DNA of 64,000 nt, taken from Lewinellaceae bacterium. GTDB taxonomy: Bacteria; Bacteroidota; Bacteroidia; Chitinophagales; Saprospiraceae. Both the position numbers and the translations under genes were made by a program. Position 1 is the first letter of the stretch, and each line of letters starts with the position of its first letter. The stretch spans positions 248,001 to 312,000 of the forward strand of contig JACJYC010000003.1 in the NCBI GenBank assembly GCA_020636325.1. Reading direction: 5' to 3'. The notes beneath the pieces were generated by a model, which did not search any database, was not told where the DNA came from, and saw nothing but the letters and a program-made list of their open reading frames with translations. This document shows, one piece after another, positions 1-8,085 of the stretch.

Positions 1-171
1 TTCCAGGTTAATGCCGGTCTCTGTTTTCAGGACATTGGCTGCCGGAACGTAGCCGCCGTTGGTGGAATTCGTCCGGGTAACCGGCCTGAAAAAATCTTCG
101 AAAAACCAATCCACGCTGTTCGGGTTGGCAACACGGCCGGGGGCCATCGGTTTAACATTCACTGCTATCAT
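1..171 (-). CDS. Small heat shock protein, Hsp20/alpha-crystallin family (N-terminal part)
   Basis: Only the first 57 codons lie in the window; the gene runs off the left edge. The minus-strand reading from the ATG at 171 gives a short N-terminus with an aromatic patch (WFFEDFFRP) followed by a VPAANVLKTE segment. This is the usual opening of Bacteroidota Hsp20 chaperones, which have an F-D-x-F-F patch followed by P-x-V-N-V-x-E at the start of the alpha-crystallin domain. The family holds unfolding proteins in the cytoplasm without using ATP. The alpha-crystallin domain itself is outside the window, so the call rests on the N-terminus alone. It is divergent from the BASS transporter gene, with a 236-bp gap. 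Confidence 0.6.
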   Translation of the reverse strand, partial: MIAVNVKPMAPGRVANPNSVDWFFEDFFRPVTRTNSTNGGYVPAANVLKTETGINLE

Positions 172-407
172 GTCTTTTAAATTTTTTTGATTAAAGTACG
201 CCTTGTGTACATCAATTGCCGTACCATTGCAGTTTTAGGTGTAAAAGCGTCAGCCATTTTCAGCCCACGTGCCATTCTGTCTGTTTTTTCAAAAAACAAA
301 TGCCATTTTGTCACCAAGCTGTAAAAGAACCGACCGCACTGTCGATTCAACAGGCGGTTTCAGGGCCGGAATACGGTAACAGTTGCCCAAAAAACAGGAA
401 CACCCCC

Positions 408-1325
408 ATGTCGTTTGTAGACCTTCTGATCAGCGCTATTCTCGCTTTCATCATGTTCAGCGTCGGCTTATCGCTGACGTGGCGGAGCTTTGTAGTTACC
501 TTCGGGCGGCCGAAGGCTTTTCTGGGCGGGTTGTTCCTTCAGCTCATCGTGTTGCCTGCGCTGGCTTTTGCCATTGCCAGCATCGCACAGCTGCCGCCGG
601 CCTACAAACTGGGGTTCATGATCCTGTCGGTCTGCCCCGGGGGTACGACGTCCAATTTCATCACCTACCTGCTCAACGCCAACACGGCTTTGTCGATCTC
701 CCTGACGGTGGTCAACAGTTTCCTCGCCCTGATCACGGTCCCGTTGATCGTCGGGTTGTCGGTCAGTCATTTCATGCACGCCGAAGCGGCCATTTCCCTG
801 CCGATCGGAGATACCGTACTTCAGATCTTTGCCATCATCATCATCCCGACCTTTCTGGGGGTATTGCTCCGGCGGTTCCGCCCCACACTGGCCGTAAAAA
901 CCACCAAACCGCTGAAATGGATCACGGTGACCTTGCTGGCGGTCCTGTTCCTGATCAAGTTTCTGGCCACCGAAAGTCAGGGCGGTACGGGCATCACCGG
1001 CCAGGAGATCCTGGCCATTCTCCCCTACTCCACTGCCGGCAACCTGCTCAACCTGTTCGCGGGTTACTCGCTGGCCAAACGGCTGGGTGTGCCGCGAAAC
1101 GACCAGGTCACCATGGGCATCGAGGTGGGCATCCAGAACACTTCGCTGGCATTTCTGATCGGCGGCACGCTGCTGGCACTGGAGGATTCGCTGAAGCCGG
1201 CGCTGGTTTACGCCATGTTCACTTTCTTCACCGCCGTTGTCTACGGTTTGATCGTCAAACCCGAAGAATGGGGTAAACTGAAAAAACTGGTCGCGTTCAG
1301 GCAGCGCAAGAAGGCTGTGGAATAA
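408..1325 (+). CDS. Bile acid:sodium symporter (BASS) family transporter
   Basis: A 305-residue polytopic inner-membrane protein with about 9-10 hydrophobic segments. Family features seen are the early MFSVGLSL segment, CPGGTTSNFITYLL (the conserved P-G-G-x-x-S-N motif near the sodium sites), and a late EVGIQNTSLA motif matching the conserved E-x-G-x-Q-N of BASS proteins. The frame is open from 216, but the upstream part is Cys/His-rich, non-hydrophobic and unlike the family. The ATG at 408 places the first membrane helix directly at the N-terminus, so I chose that start. The substrate (bile acid-like steroid, pyruvate, pantothenate or another organic anion) cannot be read from sequence. The S9 peptidase gene follows after 58 bp. 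Confidence 0.88.
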   Translation: MSFVDLLISAILAFIMFSVGLSLTWRSFVVTFGRPKAFLGGLFLQLIVLPALAFAIASIAQLPPAYKLGFMILSVCPGGTTSNFITYLLNANTALSISLTVVNSFLALITVPLIVGLSVSHFMHAEAAISLPIGDTVLQIFAIIIIPTFLGVLLRRFRPTLAVKTTKPLKWITVTLLAVLFLIKFLATESQGGTGITGQEILAILPYSTAGNLLNLFAGYSLAKRLGVPRNDQVTMGIEVGIQNTSLAFLIGGTLLALEDSLKPALVYAMFTFFTAVVYGLIVKPEEWGKLKKLVAFRQRKKAVE

Positions 1326-1383
1326 AATCAGGAGATAATGCTGTATCTTTCATGCCGCTTTACTTCACCCAACTCAACGCAGC

Positions 1384-3291
1384 ATGAAAAATCAACTTCT
1401 TTTCGCACTTGCCGGCCTTTTCACGATCATCTCCTGCCGTCAGGCGGAATCGCCGGACACCGGAACCCGGGAAGTCCGGGATTACACGATCGACCAGTTC
1501 ATGAACAATGAGAATGTGTTCGGCAGCAGCTTTTCGGCCGATCAAAACAAAGTAATGGTCACCAGCAACCGGTCGGGGATCTTCAACGCCTATACCGTAC
1601 CCGTTACCGGGGGCGACCTGACCGCCCTGACCGGCTCGGACAGCGCTTCCATCTACGGTATTTCCTATTTCCCGGAAGACGACCGGATCCTGTTCCAAAT
1701 GGACAACAACGGGGATGAGGTCTGGCAACTTTACGTCCTCGACCCGGGCGGCAAGGTAACAGCACTGACCGATCAACCCGGCGCCCGCGCACAGTTTTAT
1801 GAATGGGCCGACGACCGGAAGAGTTTTTTCATCGGCTGGAGCAAGCGCGACCCCCGGTTTATGGACGTATATGAGGTCAGCACAGCCACGCTTGCCCCGG
1901 AACTGCGGTACGAGATGGCCTCGGGCGACAATTTCGGCGGGATCTCTCCGGATAAGCGCACCATGGCCATTGCCAGGCCCATCAATACCAGTGATGACGA
2001 ACTCTACCTCTATGACTTCAAACAAAAGCAACTCCGGAAAATCTCCGAAAAGCAGGCATCGCACAAACCCTCCCATTTCAGCCCGGATAACCGTTATTTC
2101 TACTACCTGACGGATGCGGAAGGCGAGTACAATGCCCTGGTCCGGTATGACCTGGCGGGCGGCGAACGGACCACGGCCGCCGCTGAAGATTGGGATATCA
2201 TGTACGCCTCCCTGTCGAAAACCGGCAAATACCAGGTGTTGGGCATCAATGCGGATGGCAAGACGGTGGTCAGGGTCACCGAAGCGGCTACCGGCAAGGC
2301 GGTGGCATTTCCCGATTTCGGCCAGGGCGATATCACCGGTGTGAACATTTCGGATAATGAGCAGCAGGTAGCCTTTTATGTGGGCAGTTCGGCGTTGCCG
2401 GGCGACCTGTACGTTTACAATTTCGAAACGGGAGAAAACCGAAAACTGACCAATACGCTGAACCCCGAAATTGCCCCGGATGACCTGGTGGAAGCCGAGG
2501 TGGTCCGTTTTCCTTCGTTTGACGGCAAGGATATCCCGGGCATTTACTACAAACCCCACCAGGCCGGCAGCCAAAACAAGGCCGGTGCGTTGGTCTGGGT
2601 GCACGGCGGCCCGGGCGGGCAGTCGCGGCAGACCTATAATCCCCTGATCCAGTACCTGGTCAATCACGGCTATGTGGTCCTGGCCATCAACAACCGGGGC
2701 AGCAGCGGCTACGGCAAGACCTTCTTTCACCTCGACGATCAGCAACACGGCGAGGGCGACCTGCGGGATTGCATCGCCGCCAAGGACTGGATGGCGACCC
2801 AACCCTATATCGACTCGACCCAGATCGGGATTATCGGCGGGTCTTACGGCGGCTTCATGGTGATGCGCGCCATGACGCATGCGCCTGAGGCGTTTGCCGT
2901 GGGCGTGGACATTTACGGCGTCACCAACTGGGTGCGGACCCTGAGGAGCATCCCGCCCTGGTGGGAAAGTTTCAAAACGGCGCTTTACCAGGAAATGGGC
3001 GATCCCGGTACGGCTGATTCTGTCCGGCTGCGCGGCATCAGTCCGCTCTTTCACGCCGATCAGGTGCAGCATCCGGTCATGGTGTTGCAGGGCGGCCAGG
3101 ACCCCAGGGTGCTGAAAGTCGAGTCCGACGAGATGGTCGAAGCCATGCGGGCCAACGGCGTACCGGTGGAATACGTTCAATTTGAGGATGAAGGCCACGG
3201 TTTTGTCAAAAAGGAGAACCAGATCGAGGCTGACCGGAAGATCCTGGAGTTTCTGGACAAGTATTTGCGGAAAACCGGGTTGAAAGGGTGA
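1384..3291 (+). CDS. S9 family serine peptidase (prolyl oligopeptidase/acylaminoacyl peptidase type), lipoprotein
   Basis: 635 residues. The N-terminus MKNQLLFALAGLFTIISC ends in a lipobox with Cys19, so the protein is probably a periplasm-facing lipoprotein. Residues about 45-370 carry beta-propeller repeats of the WD40/TolB-like type. The C-terminal alpha/beta-hydrolase domain has nucleophile Ser487 in GGSYGG, Asp573 in GGQDPR and His605 in EGHGF, a complete S9 triad. The HGGPGGQ oxyanion-hole motif lies near residues 408-414. It would cleave short peptides, often after proline or from blocked N-termini; the exact specificity is not visible. A frame open through most of the opposite strand is a composition shadow. 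Confidence 0.93.
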   Translation: MKNQLLFALAGLFTIISCRQAESPDTGTREVRDYTIDQFMNNENVFGSSFSADQNKVMVTSNRSGIFNAYTVPVTGGDLTALTGSDSASIYGISYFPEDDRILFQMDNNGDEVWQLYVLDPGGKVTALTDQPGARAQFYEWADDRKSFFIGWSKRDPRFMDVYEVSTATLAPELRYEMASGDNFGGISPDKRTMAIARPINTSDDELYLYDFKQKQLRKISEKQASHKPSHFSPDNRYFYYLTDAEGEYNALVRYDLAGGERTTAAAEDWDIMYASLSKTGKYQVLGINADGKTVVRVTEAATGKAVAFPDFGQGDITGVNISDNEQQVAFYVGSSALPGDLYVYNFETGENRKLTNTLNPEIAPDDLVEAEVVRFPSFDGKDIPGIYYKPHQAGSQNKAGALVWVHGGPGGQSRQTYNPLIQYLVNHGYVVLAINNRGSSGYGKTFFHLDDQQHGEGDLRDCIAAKDWMATQPYIDSTQIGIIGGSYGGFMVMRAMTHAPEAFAVGVDIYGVTNWVRTLRSIPPWWESFKTALYQEMGDPGTADSVRLRGISPLFHADQVQHPVMVLQGGQDPRVLKVESDEMVEAMRANGVPVEYVQFEDEGHGFVKKENQIEADRKILEFLDKYLRKTGLKG

Positions 3292-3400
3292 CCGGATTCT
3301 TAAGCCCGACGGCAGGGAGGGATTGAGCAGCCGATTGCGCCAGGATTCATTCCCCAAATCGGGGAACCAATCCGTTCGGGGTGACCGGATTTCAACCCGG
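3275..3400. repeat. Inverted and direct repeats after the S9 peptidase gene
   Basis: Arms CCGGGTTGAAA (3275-3285) and TTTCAACCCGG (3390-3400) are perfect complements 104 bp apart. Inside, TTCCCC-AAATC-GGGGAA (3350-3366) makes a 6-bp hairpin. GGTGACCGGATT occurs twice (3287-3298 and 3380-3391). No T-run follows, so this is not a classical terminator. The left arm lies in the last codons of the peptidase gene. Confidence 0.5.
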
Positions 3401-3470
3401 CTTACCAATCGGCCTGCCCTGCGGTTCAGGCTCGCTTAGTAATCCTGGCCTGACTTATGACTAAAATCCC

Positions 3471-3478
3471 TATTTTTG
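3471..3478 (+). promoter_or_regulatory. Bacteroidota -7 promoter element
   Basis: TATTTTTG matches the Bacteroidota -7 consensus TAnnTTTG exactly and lies 44 bp before the ATG of the membrane-protein gene at 3523. No TTG was found at the expected -33 spacing. It probably starts the two-gene PAP2-like/kmo unit. Confidence 0.45.
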
Positions 3479-3522
3479 CCTTTCCGATGCCAGGGCGATT
3501 AACCGCCGGCTGGCCATAGATT

Positions 3523-4206
3523 ATGAATCGAGCATTGAGATCCGCAGCGTATGTTATTTCGGTGGCTTTGCACCCTTTGCTGGTACCGACATATGGATTG
3601 ATCCTGTTGTTGTTGGTGAATCCGTATGATTTCGGGATCCGGGTGATCAGCGACATGCCGGGCAAGATACTGATACTCAGAATTTTCCTTTCCACCTTTT
3701 TCATACCGGCTTTTGCCATCATCATGCTGAGGCTGACGGGGTTGGTGAAGACCCTGGAAATGCGGGACCGCCATGAGCGGATCGGTCCGTACATCATAAC
3801 GGCGGTATTTTACCTGTGGATGCTGCAGAATTTCCTGCACAATCCGACGATCCCGCTGGCTTATACCAGTTTTTTGCTCGGCGGCGTCATCGGGTTGTTT
3901 CTGGCTTTTTTTGTCAACATCTTCTCCAAGATCAGCATCCATGCGGTCGGCATGGGCGGATTGCTCGGGTTGATCGTCATGACCATGATGTGGTGGTACC
4001 GGCAGGGGTCCTTCACGATCCACTCCACTTTGTTCGGGGTGCTGGAGGTGAGTATGGCCGGTGTGCTGATCCTGATGCTGATCCTGGCCGGAGCGGTCGG
4101 CAGTTCGCGCCTGTTGCTGCAGGCCCACAGGCCGCCTGAATTGTACAACGGATATCTGGTGGGTTTTTTCGCCCAATTGGTGGCGCTTCGCTTTTTATTG
4201 TTTTAA
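3523..4206 (+). CDS. Integral membrane protein, possibly PAP2-like
   Basis: A 227-residue protein, almost entirely hydrophobic, with about 6-7 membrane helices. It resembles Bacteroidota proteins sometimes annotated as PAP2-superfamily. RDRHERIGPYI (about residues 86-96) sits where the first phosphatase motif would be, and KISIHAVGMGG (about 138-148) where SGH would be. The canonical K-x6-R-P, S-G-H and S-R-x5-H-x3-D set is not intact, so phosphatase activity is doubtful. The kynurenine monooxygenase gene starts 7 bp after its stop, so the two are almost certainly cotranscribed. A link to quinone or lipid metabolism would only be a guess. Confidence 0.6.
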   Translation: MNRALRSAAYVISVALHPLLVPTYGLILLLLVNPYDFGIRVISDMPGKILILRIFLSTFFIPAFAIIMLRLTGLVKTLEMRDRHERIGPYIITAVFYLWMLQNFLHNPTIPLAYTSFLLGGVIGLFLAFFVNIFSKISIHAVGMGGLLGLIVMTMMWWYRQGSFTIHSTLFGVLEVSMAGVLILMLILAGAVGSSRLLLQAHRPPELYNGYLVGFFAQLVALRFLLF

Positions 4207-4212
4207 AGAAAA

Positions 4213-5586
4213 ATGAATCCCATGGCCAATCAACTTAAAAAAGAGGCCGTCATTTCCGGCGCGGGCCTGGTAGGGTCCTTATGGGCCATCATGCTGGCGC
4301 GGCGCGGATATGAGGTAAGGGTATACGAGCGCAGGCCTGATTTCAGGAATACCGGTTTTGCCGGCGGGCGCTCCATCAACCTGGCGCTGAGCGACCGCGG
4401 GTGGAAGGCCCTTGAGCGCGCCGGCGTGGATGAACTGATCCGGGAAAAAGCCATCTCCATGGCGGGCCGGATGATCCATTCGCAGGAAGGGGCGCAGTCT
4501 TTTCAACCCTATGGTCAGGAAGGGCAGGCCATCTACTCGGTCTCCAGGTCCGGGCTCAACCTGGCCCTTGTGGAGGCGGCATCGGCTTATCCGGGCGTAA
4601 CCTTCCATTTTGAACATAAGTGTCAGGGATACCAGACCGAAAAAGGGGAAGTCCGTTTCCTGCACGAAGCCAGCCAAAAGCGGATCATTGAGCGGCCGGC
4701 GTTGCTGTTTGCCGCCGACGGCGCTTTTTCAGCCGTCCGGGCGGCCCTGACCAAACAAACCCGTTTCAATTACAGCCAGCAATACCTGGATTACGGCTAC
4801 AAAGAGCTGAGCATTCCTCCGGCCCCAGGCGGCGGTCACCGGCTTGAGCCGAATGCGCTTCATATCTGGCCGAGGGGCAATTTCATGCTCATCGCGCTGC
4901 CGAATGCGGACGGCAGTTTTACCTGTACGCTCTTTCTGCCGTTCGAAGGCCCTGTTTCATTTGAAGGCCTGACAACGGACGACCTCGTTATGCGGTTTTT
5001 CCGACGCCATTTTCCGGACGCCCTGGCGCTCATGCCGGAATTGATCCAGGATTTCAACGGCAATCCGACCGCATCGCTGGTTACGGTGCGTTGCAGCCCC
5101 TGGCATTTCCGCAACCAGGTTTTGCTTATGGGCGACGCGGCGCATGCCATTGTCCCGTTCTACGGTCAGGGCATGAACGCCGGTTTTGAGGACTGTACGC
5201 TGTTGGATGACCTGGCGAATAAATACCAGGAGGACTGGGGGCGGATCATGCCGGAATTCAACCGGACCCGCATCGCCGACGGAAACGCCATTGCCGACCT
5301 TGCGCTGCGCAATTTTGTGGAAATGCGCGACCTGGTGGCGGACCCGAAATTCCAGTTGCGCAAAGAAATGGAAGCCTGGCTGGCAGAGCGATATCCGAAA
5401 GAATTCCTGCCTTTGTACAGCATGGTGTCTTTCAGCCATATCCCGTACAGCAGGGCGCTGGCCGAGGGCAAAGCCCAGGATCAATTGTTCGAGTCGCTGC
5501 TTTCCATTGATCAGGTGCAGGCGAATTGGCGGACGAATCCGGAGGTGGTGAGGCGGTTTGGGGCGTGGGTGAAGGGGAGAGGGTGA
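4213..5586 (+). CDS. kmo: Kynurenine 3-monooxygenase
   Basis: A 457-residue FAD/NADPH hydroxylase converting L-kynurenine to 3-hydroxykynurenine in tryptophan breakdown and de novo quinolinate/NAD synthesis. Visible motifs are the N-terminal Rossmann GAGLVGSLWA (dinucleotide-binding G-x-G-x-x-G), the KMO-typical FAGGRSINLALSDRGW segment (about residues 50-65), a DG-type NADPH/FAD motif near ADGAFSAVR, and the second FAD motif GDAAHAIVPFYGQGMNAGFED (given here as its two halves GDAAHA and GQGMNAGFED). A second in-frame ATG lies 9 bp downstream. No other kynurenine-pathway gene is in the window. The last codons (VKGRG) run straight into a GAGAGGGT tandem repeat. Confidence 0.93.
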   Translation: MNPMANQLKKEAVISGAGLVGSLWAIMLARRGYEVRVYERRPDFRNTGFAGGRSINLALSDRGWKALERAGVDELIREKAISMAGRMIHSQEGAQSFQPYGQEGQAIYSVSRSGLNLALVEAASAYPGVTFHFEHKCQGYQTEKGEVRFLHEASQKRIIERPALLFAADGAFSAVRAALTKQTRFNYSQQYLDYGYKELSIPPAPGGGHRLEPNALHIWPRGNFMLIALPNADGSFTCTLFLPFEGPVSFEGLTTDDLVMRFFRRHFPDALALMPELIQDFNGNPTASLVTVRCSPWHFRNQVLLMGDAAHAIVPFYGQGMNAGFEDCTLLDDLANKYQEDWGRIMPEFNRTRIADGNAIADLALRNFVEMRDLVADPKFQLRKEMEAWLAERYPKEFLPLYSMVSFSHIPYSRALAEGKAQDQLFESLLSIDQVQANWRTNPEVVRRFGAWVKGRG

Positions 5587-5653
5587 GAGAGGGTGAGAGG
5601 GTGAGAGGGTGAGAGAGGGTGAGAGGGTGTGAGAGTGAGAGGGTGAGAGAAGG
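5574..5653. repeat. GAGAGGGT tandem repeat starting at the kmo stop codon
   Basis: About nine imperfect copies of an 8-bp unit (GAGAGGGT), some expanded to 10 bp (GAGAGAGGGT), begin in the last codons of kmo and run for about 70 bp. There are no spacers, so it is not a CRISPR. See the finding on stop-codon-anchored repeats. Confidence 0.85.
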
Positions 5654-5706
5654 GATTCCCGAGCGATCCTGGTTTCCGGAACCGGATTACCGGACCGTCG
5701 GGAATC
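5654..5706. terminator. Stem-loop between the convergent kmo and beta-barrel genes
   Basis: GATTCCCGA (5654-5662) and TCGGGAATC (5698-5706) are perfectly complementary, with a small inner stem GGTT-TCCGG-AACC. It lies between two convergent genes, where a bidirectional terminator is expected, but a clear T-run is lacking on both strands. Confidence 0.4.
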
Positions 5707-5729
5707 ATCAAATCCATCGAACCATTATA

Positions 5730-6398
5730 CTAGAACCGATATCCGAGGGATGCCCCGAATCCGGTATGGTTCCATTTGGACTTGTCATCAGCAATACCCT
5801 GATACTCCGGGTTGATGTTTACAAGCCCGAGCTGGGTATTGAGCTGAAAGGAAAGGCCGTTTGCAAATTCGTAACCCGCCAGGATATTGGCGCCTGCATC
5901 GAAGCGCCGGAAATAAAATACGTCATCCGGGTCGGAGATCTCCACTGTGTTTTTGTATTCCACGTCGAGGTCGGCGTTGTTGTCGCCGCTTTCCAGTTTG
6001 GCGTTACCGGTGAGTCCGAATCCGACATAGGGGCCGAACCCGAGGATAAGCCGGCCGCTGCCCAGCGCGGGTTTGTGAACGAGGTTGACCGGGATCTCCA
6101 GGTAGCCGAGGGTCAATTTGGAGGCGACGCTCTGGCCGAGTATCTCGCCGGTCGATTTAGCGCCTTTCAGGGTGAACATTAATCCGGGCTGGAAATAGAA
6201 ATCCGGGGCGATGGGTATTTCGCCGTTGATGCCGGCGTTGAACCCGGCGACCAGGTCGTTTTCGAGTTTATCCCCGGCTGCGTTTTTGCCGTTGATGTTC
6301 TGGAAATTGACCCCGGCGCGAAGGCCGATACCCTGGGCGCTCAGGCCGGCGGCAAGCAGCAACAACAGGGCGGGCAGCAAAGATCTTATGTTTTTCAT
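5730..6398 (-). CDS. Outer membrane beta-barrel protein (PorT/OMP_b-brl type)
   Basis: 222 residues with signal peptide MKNIRSLLPALLLLLAAGLSAQ. After it comes GIGLRAGVNFQNING, the typical first strand of Bacteroidota eight-stranded outer-membrane barrels, then alternating aromatic/polar strands and the end GFGASLGYRF with a C-terminal Phe, as in barrels inserted by the BAM machinery. The function is unknown; family members are porins or adhesin-like barrels. It follows the OmpA lipoprotein gene by 37 bp on the same strand, which suggests one transcript for two envelope proteins. Confidence 0.82.
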   Translation of the reverse strand: MKNIRSLLPALLLLLAAGLSAQGIGLRAGVNFQNINGKNAAGDKLENDLVAGFNAGINGEIPIAPDFYFQPGLMFTLKGAKSTGEILGQSVASKLTLGYLEIPVNLVHKPALGSGRLILGFGPYVGFGLTGNAKLESGDNNADLDVEYKNTVEISDPDDVFYFRRFDAGANILAGYEFANGLSFQLNTQLGLVNINPEYQGIADDKSKWNHTGFGASLGYRF

Positions 6399-6435
6399 GG
6401 TACTTTATGTTTTGGGATGGATACAATAGGGTTAT

Positions 6436-7101
6436 TTACCGGCTGGCCACTTCGCTCCGGGCTTCCTGCTGCATTTTTTCATTGGCTGTGATCAGGAATT
6501 CCACCCGCCGGTTAAGGGCCATGTTGGCATCTGTTGTATTGGGGTATTCGGGCGCTGTTTCGCCGTAGCCGACCATGACCAGGCGGCCCGGGCTGACGCC
6601 TCTTGCGGAGAGGTAATTGCCGACGGAAGCTGCCCGCCTGACGGATAGTTTCTGGTTGTATTCCTCAGAGCCGCTGCTGTCCGTGTGGCCCTGGATCTCG
6701 ATATCGGTATCGGGGTAATCTTTCAGGATGGTCACCAGGTCGTCAAGTGAGTTTTTAGCATTTGCGGTGAGGTCGGATTGATCAAACCCGAACAGGATTG
6801 CGCTGTTGAATTCGACGGCAATCCCTTCTCCTACCCGTTCGACTTTGGCTTCCGGCACTTTCTCTTCAATTTCCTTGGCTTGTTTGTCCATTTGATGGCC
6901 GATCACCGCACCTGCCGCGCCGCCGACCGTAGCGCCGATGATCGCGCCGAGCGTGGTATTTCCGGAAGCTTTTCCGATGACTGCGCCTGCTGCGCCGCCG
7001 CCGGCCGCACCGATCACGGCGCCTTTCTGCGATTTATTCCAGGATGCGCAACCGGCGAGAACCAGGGTAATCGCCAGTAAGCAGATCATTATATTTTTCA
7101 T
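6436..7101 (-). CDS. OmpA-family lipoprotein with glycine-zipper domain
   Basis: 221 residues. The signal MKNIMICLLAITLVLAGC has a lipobox with Cys18. Residues about 28-70 form a glycine zipper (GAAGGGAAGAVIG followed by GAIIGATVGGAAGAVIG), a membrane-associating repeat. Residues about 105-205 form an OmpA C-terminal peptidoglycan-binding domain: IEIQGHTDSSG and the later NRRVEFLI are the classic motifs, with the diaminopimelate-binding Asp and Arg. The architecture matches YiaD/Pal-type proteins that tie the outer membrane to peptidoglycan. It lies just after a strong terminator that separates it from the TonB-C gene upstream. Confidence 0.93.
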   Translation of the reverse strand: MKNIMICLLAITLVLAGCASWNKSQKGAVIGAAGGGAAGAVIGKASGNTTLGAIIGATVGGAAGAVIGHQMDKQAKEIEEKVPEAKVERVGEGIAVEFNSAILFGFDQSDLTANAKNSLDDLVTILKDYPDTDIEIQGHTDSSGSEEYNQKLSVRRAASVGNYLSARGVSPGRLVMVGYGETAPEYPNTTDANMALNRRVEFLITANEKMQQEARSEVASR

Positions 7102-7122
7102 GGCTGATTGAGATTGATTTTG

Positions 7123-7213
7123 AAAAAAGGATCTCCTGCCGGCGCAGATACGCCGATTGCATACCGGATGGGGAACACCCCTTACTTACAGGCCGGTTGC
7201 GGGCAGGAGATCC
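7123..7213 (-). terminator. Rho-independent terminator after the TonB-C lipoprotein gene
   Basis: Arms GGATCTCCTGCC and GGCAGGAGATCC (7129-7140 and 7202-7213) are perfect 12-bp complements. On the minus strand the second arm is followed directly by TTTTTT (complement of 7123-7128). The long loop holds a further GGGG/CCCC hairpin. It ends transcription from the gene at 7229 before the OmpA gene. Confidence 0.75.
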
Positions 7214-7228
7214 CGATTATATGACAGA

Positions 7229-7945
7229 TTATTGAATGGTTTCGAAACGAATCGGCAGGGTGATGGTCACATCAACCGGTTTGCCGTTTCGCAGGGCAGG
7301 CGCCCAATTGGACGGCAAGGCGGCCACGACCTCGCGGGCGGCAAGCGCGCACCCTTCGCAAGGTTGTTCTTTCGTGCGGACGGTAATATTGTCGATCATA
7401 CCGGCTTTGGTCACACGGAAAGTCACGTATTCCAGCCCGTCATCGCCGTTATCTTTGGCCTCTTCCGGATATTGGATATGGTCTTTTACGAAAGTCTCGA
7501 TCATTTCATTGGAACACAGCAGCGGGTGTTCTTCCTCCAGACATGCGAGGCTGAAGACCGGCGGCCGGTTTACGCGCAGATCGTTGATGGTTGCTTTGAG
7601 GCTGACATGCAGCTCGGGGGAAGCGTATTCCACTTTGGCAGGCGAATTTCCAATCGTTTCAGCAGATTCCTTACCTGCGGAGGCATTATTTACCTTTTTG
7701 GCTTCGCCTTTATTTGCGGCAGACCTGGTATACCCGTTTTCTTCTACGGTATACGGATAATAACTGTTTTCGGGTGCGGCGCCGTCCTCGTATGCCACTG
7801 CGTTATCGAAAGCAGCTGCGATGCTGTCGCGGGTAGCATCGGCCAGGTCCTGGTCGCCGGACCGGGTATTGTTGCAAGAAGCGAGGAAAGCGGTGAATGC
7901 GAATGCGGACAGGGCTGTGAGGAAGCCCATTTTAAGCGTTTTCAT
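7229..7945 (-). CDS. Lipoprotein with TonB C-terminal-like domain
   Basis: 238 residues from the ATG at 7945; an earlier in-frame start at 7969 would only add a polar leader before the signal peptide. The signal ends in FLASC, a lipobox. Residues about 145-238 resemble the TonB C-terminal domain (FVKDHIQYPEEAK, then YVTFRVTKAGMIDNI, then a final basic/hydrophobic IRFETIQ strand). Real energy-transducing TonB has an N-terminal inner-membrane helix and a Pro-rich spacer; here the domain is on a lipoprotein and the spacer is short. It is more likely a TonB-like adaptor, or a protein using this fold for another purpose, than the main TonB. Confidence 0.7.
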   Translation of the reverse strand: MKTLKMGFLTALSAFAFTAFLASCNNTRSGDQDLADATRDSIAAAFDNAVAYEDGAAPENSYYPYTVEENGYTRSAANKGEAKKVNNASAGKESAETIGNSPAKVEYASPELHVSLKATINDLRVNRPPVFSLACLEEEHPLLCSNEMIETFVKDHIQYPEEAKDNGDDGLEYVTFRVTKAGMIDNITVRTKEQPCEGCALAAREVVAALPSNWAPALRNGKPVDVTITLPIRFETIQ

Positions 7946-8085
7946 GGTTTTTTGATTTTTGGTTAGCAAAGCCTGCAGCCCTTCAAAGTTTCTTCCTATT
8001 CACGGGTTCTGCAGGGATGTTGTTTGAGGTTAAAACGCAAATAGCGGCTTCGTGTTCAGCCGGCGCCTGATTTCAAAGGGTGGAT

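Noticed and set aside
1360..3408. Long open frame on the minus strand opposite the S9 peptidase
   Set aside because: It covers the peptidase gene exactly and has Gly/Arg/Val-rich shadow composition with no family motifs; the same holds for long antisense frames opposite nrdA (22531-24555), the large unknown gene (37302-39134) and the OPT gene (12149-14287).
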